The translations under genes were made by a program, and so were the position numbers. Positions 21,460-31,129 of a stretch of 64,000 nt of DNA are shown piece after piece. The first letter of the stretch is position 1; each line of letters begins with the position of its first letter. The notes below the pieces were generated by a model. The model was not told the DNA's origin. It made no database searches and was given only the letters and a program-made list of their open reading frames with translations. The stretch is from contig JAJOHG010000030.1 in the NCBI GenBank assembly GCA_021029095.1, positions 310,001 to 374,000 on the forward strand, read 5' to 3'. Source of the DNA: Phellopilus nigrolimitatus (taxonomy: Eukaryota; Basidiomycota; Agaricomycetes; Hymenochaetales; Hymenochaetaceae).

Positions 21460-22964
21460 GGCGTCCCCCCCCAAAAAAAAGAGGAAATCGTTGTTCGGAG
21501 GGGCGGAGGGTGTTTGTGGTGCTTCTTTCTGTTCTGTTTTCGTCCTTTTTTTCTCCTCTTTGATTGATTTTTTTTTTTCGCGGCTTTGGTCTCCTTTGCT
21601 CCGCCCAATTTATCGCTACGCACCTGCTGCGGCCCCGGGCCGCGTCCGGACGTCTTGCTGCGCCCTTAATGACACGACACGACGCGACACGACCATCCCG
21701 CCTCTCGACCCTACACTTCATCTACACTTCACACTCCAACTCTATGCTCCATGCCGCGCTGACCGCGCGCCCGCACTTCCTATGCCGTCTCACCCTGCCC
21801 TGCCCCGTCCCCGCCCCGCTACTGTACACCCGTGCTCTACGACTATTTGCTCTTTCCGCGCTTTTTCGCTTCCGCTTCTCCGCACACACCCCATCTCGTT
21901 CTCCGTACAGCAGTTGTTTCTTTTCCTTTTTCTTCTTTTGCATATGTCCCCGCGTCGGCTTCTTTCTCTTCTATGGCCACCCCTTTTCCCCCCTTTCTTT
22001 GCACTTCGTTCTTCGCTGCAGTCGCCGCGCCCGCCACGCCGCCGTCATGTGCGCGCGTGCTTCGCGCGCTCTCGTCCATGCATCCGTACCCGTCTCCTCC
22101 CTTTTTCATTTTCCCTCTCTTCTTCGCTTCCATTTTCCGGCTGCGCTCGCCCTCCTTTCCGCCTCTTTCTGAACCTCTCTATGGTCTGTGTTTGTCTCGT
22201 CTCGCGGGCCCGGATGTCTGTCTATCTGCCCATCTGTCTTATCGATTCCTTTCCTCTCTCATCGCTCCTCTCCTCTTTCCTGTTTTTCTCTTTCCTCTTT
22301 CCTCTGTCTTCTTCCTCTGCCGTTCTCTCTGATCTATCTGATCTATCTGTCCGCGAGTAGTGTACTACGAGAATCTCTTGCTTAACTCTTTTGTCTGCCT
22401 CTGATATATATGCAGTTGTATCGGATGCGAGCGGACTTGGTGGAGCGCGCGTCTGTGCCTATCGGGAGTGGCATGCGATATGCGTCGGGAGTGTGCGTTG
22501 TATGTACAGTATTGCGGAGAGCATGTGTGTGAGATATCGTCAGACGCTGCGAGGTCGCGCTAGAATGTATTCTGCGTCTGTCCGGAAACTGTGCCCGGAG
22601 TCGCGGAAGTACATGTACATAGAAGCTTTCTGCTTTGCAGCGGCGCTGTTGTGGCTCGGTCGGCGGCGGGACTCCTGCTCGTTCTTCGCCGGCCCCGTCG
22701 GTGCAGACGTGGGCGCGATGCCGCACAAGCCTATCAGAAAGCATCGGCTTATTATGTGCGGCACTATAGCCGCACGAAGGAAATCAGCGAAGACAGTGAA
22801 CATGCGAAGACAGTGGACATTGATCCGCGCGGACACGCCGATCGATACGTAGGAACGAGCGAGAAGAGTTCGAATACTAGCAAATCATCCAGCACGCTTT
22901 CGACTCGCATCCGCCGCACTTGGGTGCGCACACGCACATTGTCATTGCGTATATCATACAGCAT
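21460..22964. other. CT-rich 3' flank and intergenic sequence
   Basis: Positions 21460-22350 are pyrimidine-rich, as expected for the 3' UTR and downstream of the zinc-finger gene. Positions 22640-22870 are a diverged copy of 33190-33360 (shared CTATCAGAAA and CAGCGAAGAC words). Short frames exist but none is supported. Confidence 0.45.
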
Positions 22965-23299
22965 GTAACGTATGTATTCTCGTTAATTACTGTGCTTTTC
23001 ATAAATAATGACAGTTGAGAATGAAACGAATGAAGTTTGGTCCCTGAGACCCCGTGGATGCGCATCCGCGCGCGGCGGGGCGGGGCGTTTCTGATTGTCA
23101 AACAGGCGCTGCGTCTCTGCAGGAGCTGACGGCGCGCGGCGTTAGCAATGGCATCGGCATCGGCAGCGCCGCGCGCCTCTTCGCTTCCGTGCGAACTTGG
23201 CAACCTGCCAGCAAATACATGTACGGCAAAGCGGGGAATGGCGGCAGCGATCGGAGGGCGTCGACGGCCCGAATAATCCCGCCTGGAGCCAAATTGGCC

Positions 23300-23330
<31 letters not shown>

Positions 23331-23794
23331 CTATTGAAAAGAAGTCCGCAGCAACTTCGTTCCAGCGCATGAAAAGATCCGGCGAAAGAAGCGTGTCCGC
23401 ACTACCCGCCCGCGCGTGCGCGAGCGTCCGCGAATATCGGCGCGTCTCTGCTTCCTCGCAGATGCGCGCGCGCGGAGGGCCTGCGCCGTGCGCGAGCAGT
23501 GTTCTCGCGATTTCGAGTAGACTGCATGGATTGGCTGTCCGCGATCGGCGACGCGCGTCTTCTTCGCTGCTTTTTTTGCGACGTGTTCATGCTTGCGGAA
23601 CGGACGTATACACGGATACGGGAGCAGAGACACTTCTGCAGACAAGGCCGACGCGCTCTATTCGCTGCGATCAGCGTCTTCGCGGGCTCCGCGTTCTCAG
23701 CTGATTGTTCCGGGGGGGCTGAAACGTGCGCGCGGCCTGCGGCGACAATTCTTCGCCGTTATATATATAGAAAGATCAGCCGTACAGTGCCATC

Positions 23795-24028
23795 ATGCCC
23801 GGCGGGCGCAATCTTGGAAGCAAGTGCCGATTTTTCAACGAGGAGCATGAGTCCGAAGACAAGCCAATCGGGTGCCTGTACTCACGTCCTCCTCTCTTCC
23901 CGTCAACACTGAGCGGTAAACGTGCTAGAGTGCTTGATCAAAGACACAAAGCGGCGGCAGAGATAAGATTTGGGTGTCGGAGAGCATGGTGCAGCGTTCA
24001 AAAGATATCGAAAAAATCGCGTCTGTGA
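23795..24028 (+). CDS. Small ORF (77 aa) downstream of the block B TATA box
   Basis: An ATG lies 24 bp after the TATA-like box and opens 77 codons of basic, cysteine-containing protein. The equivalent sequences in blocks A and C do not keep the frame, and A has a ~170-bp deletion inside it. It is therefore probably a fortuitous ORF within a transcribed leader; listed because of its position. Confidence 0.2.
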   Translation: MPGGRNLGSKCRFFNEEHESEDKPIGCLYSRPPLFPSTLSGKRARVLDQRHKAAAEIRFGCRRAWCSVQKISKKSRL

Positions 24029-25017
24029 ACAAAGCGAAACCAGTATGTGCGTCTCCGGTCCAGCAGTGCAGTCGCGTGGCACTCGTCCTATCCTTCGACT
24101 CCTGGACTTCAAAATCTTGCTTCCGATCAAACGTCAACGAGCCGGGCTTGCCAGGAAGATTCGGATTCAGTCAAACTGTCTTTAAGTTGCTGGGGCAGGA
24201 AGAGAAGGTCGGCCGTCCCTTTCCTTGCCTGTGGTTGAGCTTTGAGTACAGTGATAAGCTAAGAAACTTACAGAAAGCATGGCGGCAGGTCAGTAAGTCG
24301 TTTATTTCTTTTTTGTGGCCAAGCTCCAGTAATCTGGATTCGGACATACATGTAGCCGATGCCGGCATAGCAGCACGCTTGAGGTGCTTTCTGCAGGTTT
24401 AGCTATAAACTCCTAGGCAATTAACGAACTTTGCAAAGTCGAGCGCTTTGTTCTATTTGTGCATAAACACACTAGCGTTTATTTTAATTGGTCTCGCGAG
24501 CACAAAGGTGTTTAGCACGCGTGAGTAGTTTGTATCGTTTAGGCATTTTGCTGATTTTTTAGCCTTCTCGCTTGAAATTTCCGCTTTGCATATGCATTCT
24601 GCAGAGCCATGCTCGTCATGGCCTCTTCGTTAGCTACTCCGACTGTCTCCAAAATACCAAGAATATGTTTCGTAAATCGTGCACCGATTCGCGGCTGACC
24701 TCATCTGTCTACGCAAATACTTGCGCGCACAATCTGCGGGCTAAGATCGGAGTGCATATTCCCAACTTGCGGGCGTACCTTTTCTCAGCGTCACTTTGCA
24801 TTTTCACAGCGGTCTGCGGGACGATAGGTGCATAATATTGCATACGCAGAGTGGCCGGCTCCCGGTAATGGACGCTACGGGCAAAGGAGCACTTGCACTC
24901 TGCAAATGTATAATGTACCGGCGGCGCACTACATAAACTCGCACATGCTCTCAGGACGTCAGCACAACTTCTAAATTTTCTTCTATAGACGCCTAATTGC
25001 TTACAACCTTAATTGCG

Positions 25018-25677
25018 ATGCCAACATCACCGTTCCGGGGCTTTGACTCCATGTCCGTCTACGTCGTCTTCTCGTTCGGCGACACGAGCGGATTCATGAA
25101 TGGAGATAGGATTGTCGGGATCCTGCTCACGCGCGACGAGCGTTCTGACCGGCCGGCGGAGCTCTTCCAGCCCAAAATCGTGGGCGCGACCGGCAATATT
25201 ATAGAGAAAGCGCCCAAGCTTATCAAAAAAGTGGATGTCCGCGATGTCTGCGTAAGATCCGACCTCCAACTCCGCACCGCCATCAAACTGAACAAGGATC
25301 CGCTGGATGACTACGAGCTCAAAGGCGTTAGCGACGTGCTGGGGCCGCTGTCGCCTTACAGGCCGGGGACACAGGTCGACTGGCTCACGGAAATCTTCGA
25401 GTGTCTCTTTGAGTCGAGTAAGTTCCACTACATGCGCAGGGTGGAGACCGCGACCGCACAGAAGGTGGTCGAGCTCGGGAACGACCTGGACCAGAATCGC
25501 AACGTGTCGGAGTGTAGGGTGTTTGAGTGCTGGGAGATGCCGAAGCCGTCAAAGAAGCAGCCGAAGGAGCAGCCGGAGCAGCCGAAGGAGCAGCCGAAGG
25601 AGCCGTCAAAGAAGCAGCCGAAGAAGTCCAAATCGAGGAAGATGAAGAAGACGGAAAGGAAAAACGAGACTCCGTAG
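25018..25677 (+). CDS. MSVYV-family protein B (unrecognised, 219 aa)
   Basis: Single exon; start at the ATG in GCGATGCCAAC, conserved with paralogues A and C. Landmarks: MSVYVVFSF, GILLTRDERSD, AELFQ, VDVRDVCVRSDLQLRTAIKL, RPGTQVDWLTEIFECL, AQKVVELGNDLDQN, FECWEM. It carries a longer C-terminal tail than its relatives, built from repeated KEQPKEQP/KKQPKK-type units and ending KNETP, so it is very basic and likely disordered. The tail repeats suggest slippage growth. It sits 3' of the conserved leader and upstream of a gene-less leader copy. Function unknown. Confidence 0.72.
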   Translation: MPTSPFRGFDSMSVYVVFSFGDTSGFMNGDRIVGILLTRDERSDRPAELFQPKIVGATGNIIEKAPKLIKKVDVRDVCVRSDLQLRTAIKLNKDPLDDYELKGVSDVLGPLSPYRPGTQVDWLTEIFECLFESSKFHYMRRVETATAQKVVELGNDLDQNRNVSECRVFECWEMPKPSKKQPKEQPEQPKEQPKEPSKKQPKKSKSRKMKKTERKNETP

Positions 25678-26324
25678 ATGCTTACTATGCCTTACCATTA
25701 CGATTTACATAAAAATAGTTATTAGTGAAGGGGCTTGATTTACCCAAAATAATGAAAGTCGAATCATGCTGAAGGCGAGCAGGCACCCGGTGTTCTTCTC
25801 ACAAAGACAAATAGTACCCAATGTACATGTACTTACAAGTACTCTATTCGCTACGATCAGCGTCTTCGCCGACCTCGCGTTCTCGCCTGATTGTCCCGGG
25901 CGGATGAAACACGCGCGGTCTGCGACGACAAATCTTCGCCGCTATATACAGAAATCAACCGCACGGTGCCGCCACGCCCGGCGGGGGAGACCTTGGAAGT
26001 CAAGACGCTCAGCAAGCGACAATTTTACGAGGACGACGGGTGCGAAGGCGAGCCAAACGATCACCTGCCCTCACGCCCCCTTTCCCGTCCTTCTTTCTTC
26101 CCATAAAAGCTGAGCGGTAGACGTAACAGAGCGTCTAATCAACGGCACAAAGCGGTAGCAGAGATTGGATGGACGGAAAAGGGGGATTGGTCGTAATTGA
26201 GAGTGTGGTGGAGCAGACATCGATGCAGGCGCGGTCATTCTCGTGTGCAAAGATTTCGAAAGTTGCACTAGCCCAGCAATGCAGTCTCGTGACTCTCGTC
26301 CTACCGTTCGATCCAAAAATACTA

Positions 26325-27371
26325 CAGTGCGTGAAGGCAAGGATTAACAACCCGGGTAGCTCCGAAAATGATTCTCATCTTGTTATGCTACATCAAAGAT
26401 AATGTATTGAAAGGGCCTTATTATGACGTAGAATTGTCGTGTCTACAATGCCTGTTGCTTGGTTTTTTTGATTGTCAAGAAAAAAAATCGACCTCGGAAA
26501 TTTTGAAACAAAAGTATAAAACACCCGTTTCGCCTCGTTTGCGCAAGATATTCATAATTTTAGAATGCAAGCATGCCGAGGAAGTCGCTACACCCCCTCT
26601 TCCAGCCTCCGGAGAGCCTCGCGGACCTCAGCGGCTTCGGGGATGCGACAATGAAAATTGTATTTCTTGACTGCAAGAGCCGCCTCGCGGTAGTCCAAGC
26701 CTTTCCTGAGTAATAAAGTAAAAATTGGTGCAAAGTCGATGACAGACTGATCATGTTCATACCTATATGAATCCATGTAGCGCCAGCATTTCCGAAAGAA
26801 CTGTCGGATAGTGACAGCGTCACAGAGATCCAAACATTGCGGCACAAGTACCTTAGCCGTAGCAAATTTTCCATCATTGACCTCACGGTATCCTTGATGC
26901 CAGAAAAGTAATAATAAATAATAAATAATAAATAATAAGTACAATATAATCAGGTAGAACTCACGGTATTTCCCAAAGCCCAGTTCACAGAGAAACACTT
27001 CATCAGGCTCAGGCTCGGATTCAATGTAATCGCTATCCCCATCATCTGAGATGGAAACTACCGTTTTTTTTTTGCCCCGCCAATGAAGCCTGTAGCACCG
27101 GAAGTTCGCTTTGCCTTTGCTTGTTGTGCTTTGCGACTTCTCTTGGGCATGGCAGCGGAGGACGAGCTGGTTTGTATAAATAGAACGACCAGGGCTCGCA
27201 AATCGGGTCCATTTTTTTTTTTCGCAAAATTTGAAACAAAAAAATGCTAAAAACGGAAACTGCGTAAAACTGCGTATCTTTGTTACTTCTATTACAAAAG
27301 CTCAAGTAGAATTTCGAAATTCGACAAATTCGGGGCTGTGCGGAGTTGCAGGCTCTTGCCTTCACGCACTG
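26325..27371. mobile_element. Pogo/Tc1-mariner-like DNA element, 1,047 bp
   Basis: Terminal inverted repeats CAGTGCGTGAAGGCAAG are flanked by TA on each side (26323-26324 and 27372-27373). The paralogous unfilled site at 31549-31575 has a single TA (CACTAGACT context), which confirms insertion with a TA target duplication. TA duplication and CAGTG ends fit the pogo/Fot1 branch of Tc1-mariner. It carries a three-exon gene fragment on the minus strand and no complete DDE catalytic domain, so it is non-autonomous. Confidence 0.85.
26588..27150 (-). pseudogene. Transposase-associated gene remnant inside the pogo-like element
   Basis: Three exons: 26965-27150, 26763-26892 and 26588-26705, with introns of 72 and 57 bp that join in phase (GTGAGT...CAAG, GTATGA...TCAG). 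The ATG is at 27150. An A10 run (minus strand) in exon 1 puts the start in the wrong frame relative to the acidic SDDGDSDYIESEPEP segment, so one base appears gained or lost. Exons 2-3 encode FFRKCWRYMDSYRKGLDYREAALAVKKY, a pattern I associate, from memory only, with the N-terminal part of agaricomycete DDE transposases. No catalytic triad is present. A relic of the same C-terminus lies at 41939-41987. Confidence 0.5.
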
Positions 27372-28229
27372 TAGACTTCAAATTCTCCTTACTGCAAACC
27401 GGCCGTGATCCCGATCCAACGTCAACGAGCCGGACTTCTGCGATGAACCGTTAAGAAAGTCATAGAATACATGGCGGCAGGTTAGTCCAAAGAGGAGTCC
27501 CTTTCTCCGGCAATCTGGATTAGCAGAGTAACCGGAAGTAGCCGGTGCCGGCGCGAACCCAGAAGCAGAGCTAGAGCCGGGACCAGACACTTAGTCAGAG
27601 CCGTTGGTGTCTCTCATGCATTGCGCCGCGCTGTGCGATGAAAATACGTTGCTCTTCTGCGCGCGAGCTCGTTATACAATATGTACATACGTATGTAACG
27701 TACGTATGTACAGTACTCCTGACGGCAAGCAACTCTCGTTAATCGGTAATTAATCACAGCGGCCCGCGCGCCCAGGCGTCCGAGCCCGAGCTCGAGCCCG
27801 AACTGTGTGCAGGCAGCGGCGTCTTCGCCAGCCCGGGCGCTGCAGCCTAGTCTCGAAGCAGACGGCTTACGCACCATTCACCCAGGACGCCGTCATTGCT
27901 CCCGAGCCTGCGCGTGCAGAAAGGATCCGCGCGGCGGGGTGACGTTCCCGATTATCAAACCTGGTTTGGCTTTGGGTCGTGCGGGAGCTGGCGCGCTGAC
28001 GGCGCGTCTGCGCAGGGTAGTGGCCAGCGCATCCGCGTACGGCTAACCCCAGCAATTGCATTGGCCTTAGACAATGCCGCGCGCCTCTTCGCTTTCGCGC
28101 GAACATTTGGCACCCTGCCAGCAAATACAGTATGGGAAAGCGGGAGATGGCGGGCGCGCGCCGACGGCCCAAAGAAACCCGCCCTACAACCCAGATTAGT
28201 CGTTTTGGTCCTATTTAAAAGCGCCCCCC

Positions 28230-28256
28230 GTCCGAAGCCCGCACGCAGCTTCGGAC
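28230..28256 (+). other. Conserved 9-bp hairpin, block C
   Basis: GTCCGAAGC pairs with GCTTCGGAC across a 9-nt loop, nine bases after a TATTTAAAAG box. It is identical in stem to the block A hairpin. Confidence 0.55.
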
Positions 28257-28708
28257 AGCGCATAAAAAGACCCGTCTAAAAAAACGCTCGTCCGCACTAC
28301 TCGCCCGCGCGTCCGCGAATATCGGCGCCTCTCTGCTTCTCCGCAGGAGCGCGCGCGGGAGGGCCGGCGCCTTGCGCGAGCAGCATTCTTGCAATTTCGG
28401 GCAGCAGACAGTATGCCCTGGCCGTCCATGTCGAGGTTGAGGATCGGGCGACCCGCGTCTTCTTCGCTGCGTCATTTTTTCCTTTCTCTCGAGACGTGTT
28501 CGCTCTTGTGGAACGGACGGACGGCAGGACATATGGGAGCAGAGCTGCTTCTGCAGACCAGACACGGCCAACGCGCTCTATTCGCTGCGATCAGCGTCTT
28601 CGTGGGAGCTCCGCGTTCTTCGACTGATTGTTCCGGGCGGGCTGAAACGCGCGACGACAAATCTTCGCCGCTATATATAAAAAGAGATCAGCCGCGCAGT
28701 GCCGTCAC

Positions 28709-29156
28709 TAGGGCTCCGCACCGTACCGTATACGGTTACGACCGTATAGCACAGTCCCGTTTACGGATACGATCCGTACGTACACGGCCCGTATGAAGGT
28801 GAACAGTGCCCACTTACGGTACGGATACGGTCCAAATACGGTACGGCCGTAATCCGTAATTTACGGTTTTGACGTCCGTTTTCAAGCAGCTACGGACAAT
28901 TCACAATGCAGCAAGTTATTTATTTCAGCTATATTGGCACCTCATAATGTAAATTAACTCACTGCAAGCACCAGATACTCGAATCTCATGACATATAGCA
29001 GGGGCCGTATTCGGCACTTGAAGTGTCACGTCGTTACGGACACTGCCCGTAACTTACGATCCGTATTTTGAAAATTTTGAGGCGCTTACGATACGGTTAC
29101 GGGACCGTATACGGTACGGCCGTAAACCGTAATTACGGTTACGGTGCGGAGCCCTA
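28709..29156. mobile_element. hAT-like MITE, 448 bp, TACGG-rich
   Basis: Inverted ends TAGGGCTCCGCACC...GGTGCGGAGCCCTA are bounded by an exact 8-bp direct repeat GCCGTCAC (28701-28708, 29157-29164). Blocks A and B lack the insertion at this site. An 8-bp duplication and (C/T)AGGG ends fit hAT. The arms are packed with TACGG/CCGTA words in both orientations, a possible array of transposase-binding subterminal motifs. No coding capacity. Confidence 0.88.
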
Positions 29157-30418
29157 GCCGTCACGCCCGGCGGGCGCGATCTTGGAAGCCAAGAGGCTCC
29201 GCAGGTGTCGAATTTTCAACGAGGAGCATGAGTGCGAAGACGAGCCAAATGGGCGCCTGTGCTCACGCATCCTGCTCTCCTCCCATCAAGACTGAGTGGT
29301 AGGCGTGATAGAGAGTTTGATCAGAGGCACAGAGCGGCGGCAGAAATAAGATTTGGAGGGACGAAAAGGGTGGAGCAGACATCGACACAGGCGCGCGGTC
29401 GTTTCTCGCGTGCAAAGAGACCTCAAAAATCGCGTTTGTGAGCAAAGGGAAGCAAGCCAGTATTCCAACCAGCGCCCGGCAATGCAGTCTCGCGACGCTT
29501 GACTCTCTCGTCCTATCCTTTCGACCCAAAAGCAGCCGGGCATACTTTGGACTTTTAATCTTGATTCCGATCAAACGTCAAACGAGCTTGGCTCCTGCGA
29601 TGGACCGTTGCTTGTTGCCAGGAAGATTCGGATTCGTTCAAAAGCTGTCTTGAAGTCCAGATGTCCCTTTCCTTGCCTGCGCGCGCATCAGAGCGTCAAG
29701 CAAAGGCGGGAGTCTCGTTGTTTTGGCCAAGGTCCGGTAATCTGGATTAGCAGAGTAGCCGGACATAGCCCGTGCCGCCACAGCGGCGTAGCTTCGGACT
29801 TTCTGCAGACAATTACTGAACTTTGCAAAGTCGAGCGCTTTGTTCTACTTGTGCATAAACACGCTAGCATTATCTGCGTTGGTCTCGCGGGCATAAAGTT
29901 GTTTAGCAAGCATGAATAGTTTGCATTTCTTAGGCATTTTGCTGATTTTTAGCCTTCTCGCTTGAAATTCCCGCTTTGCATATGCATTCTGCAGAGCCAT
30001 GCTCGTCGTGGCTTCTACCTTAATGTACTCCGGCTGCCGCCAAAATACCAAGAATACGTTTCGTAAATCGTGCACCGATTCGCGGCTGACCTCATCTGTC
30101 TACGCAAATACTTGCACGCACAATCTGCGGGCTAAGAACGGAGTGCATATTCCCAACTTGCGGGCGTACCTTTTCTCAGCGTCACTTTGCATTTTCACAG
30201 CGGTCTGCGGGACGATAGGTGCATAATATTGCATACGCAGAGTGGCCGGCTCCCGGTAATGGACGCTACGGGCAAAGGAGCACTTGCACAATTGCAGCTC
30301 TGCAACTGTGCAATGTACCGGCGGCGCACTACATAAACTCGCACATGCTCTCAGAGCATCAGCACAACTTCTAATATCTCTTTCTATAGACACCTGATTG
30401 CTTACAACTTTGATCGCG

Positions 30419-30994
30419 ATGCCAACACCACCGTTCCAGGGCTTTGACCCCATGTCCGTTTACGTCACCTTCTCGGACTACGAGTCGCGCAAACCCAGGA
30501 ATCTCGGGATCCTGCTCACGCGTGGCGAGCGTTCCGACCCGCCGGCGGAGCTCTTCCAGGCCGAACTCGTGGGCGCGACCCGCGAGGCGGGCTATACTAT
30601 CATGCAAGAGCCCAAGCTCGTCAAAAAAGTGGATGTCCGCGATGTCTACGCAAGAGCCGACCTCCAACTCCGCACCGCCGTCAAGCTGAACGAGGTTCCG
30701 CTGTATGACAAAGAGTTCGATCTCATTCGCGCCGTGCTGGAGCCGCTGCCGATATACAGGCCGGGGACGCAGGCCGACTGGCTCAAGTCCATCTTCGAGT
30801 GTTTCTGTTCAGATTCGAGTAAGTTCCACTACATGCGCAGGGTGGAGACCGCGACCGCACAGAAGGTGGTCGAGCTCGGGAACGACCTGGACCGGAATCG
30901 CGACGTGTCGGAGTGTAGGGTGTTTAAGTGCTGGCAGGAGATGCTGAAGGAGCAGCCGAAACCGCCGAAGGAGCAGCCGAAGAAGTCCATATAG
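30419..30994 (+). CDS. MSVYV-family protein C (unrecognised, 191 aa)
   Basis: Single exon from the conserved ATG. Landmarks: MSVYVTFSD, LGILLTRGERSD, AELFQAELVG, VDVRDVYARADLQLRTAVKL, RPGTQADWLKSIFECF, AQKVVELGNDLDRN, FKCWQEML. The tail is KEQPKPPKEQPKKSI, where a TAG stops it. The paralogous A frame reads through the equivalent codon as Trp, so the stop may be recent. The downstream sequence still resembles the B tail (KAERENETP). Function unknown. Confidence 0.72.
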   Translation: MPTPPFQGFDPMSVYVTFSDYESRKPRNLGILLTRGERSDPPAELFQAELVGATREAGYTIMQEPKLVKKVDVRDVYARADLQLRTAVKLNEVPLYDKEFDLIRAVLEPLPIYRPGTQADWLKSIFECFCSDSSKFHYMRRVETATAQKVVELGNDLDRNRDVSECRVFKCWQEMLKEQPKPPKEQPKKSI

Positions 30995-31129
30995 GCCAAG
31001 TGTTTGGGAAGATGAAGAAGGCGGAAAGGGAGAACGAGACTCCGTAGATGCTTACTATGCCTTACCACGACGATTTATATAGAAATAATTATCAGTGAAG
31101 GGGCTTGATTTACGCAAAATAATGAAATG

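Larger units (their letters stand above)
22965..25740 (+). repeat. Block B: leader plus MSVYV gene
   Basis: This is collinear with block C (27690-31100). It has the TATA-like box at 23760 and the CGCTTTGTTCT...GCATATGCATTCTGCAGAGCC leader, ending after gene B. The hairpin region seen in A and C is replaced by a GTCT microsatellite (23301-23328). Confidence 0.8.
25840..27600 (+). repeat. Leader copy D1 without a gene, split by a DNA transposon
   Basis: The sequence TACAAGTACT...CGATCAGCGTCTTCGCC through GAGTCCCTTTCTCCGG matches 31140-31700, the leader of gene D. It is interrupted at 26325-27371 by the pogo-like element and then runs into block C without an MSVYV gene, so it looks like a partial tandem duplication of a leader. 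Confidence 0.7.
27690..31100 (+). repeat. Block C: leader plus MSVYV gene
   Basis: This is the forward copy of the unit seen inverted at 13123-15935 and forward at 22965-25740. It includes the TATTTAAAAG box (28211-28221), hairpin (28230-28256), TATA-like box (28671-28683) and gene C. It differs by the 448-bp MITE at 28709. Confidence 0.82.

Noticed and set aside
19142..21721. 859-aa minus-strand frame opposite the zinc-finger gene
   Set aside because: An antisense shadow of GC-rich codons; the plus strand has conserved fingers and a splice junction.
20429..22360. 643-aa plus-strand frame overlapping the 3' part of the zinc-finger gene
   Set aside because: It is the alternate frame of the CAG and CT-rich tracts, giving Ser/Asn then Arg/Pro runs.
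22391..22852. 153-aa frame in the intergenic region
   Set aside because: No conservation of the frame in the diverged twin near 33200, and no recognisable domain.
28709..29156. TACGG-rich stretch as a telomere-like or regulatory array
   Set aside because: Exact 8-bp flanking duplication and inverted ends make it a MITE insertion.
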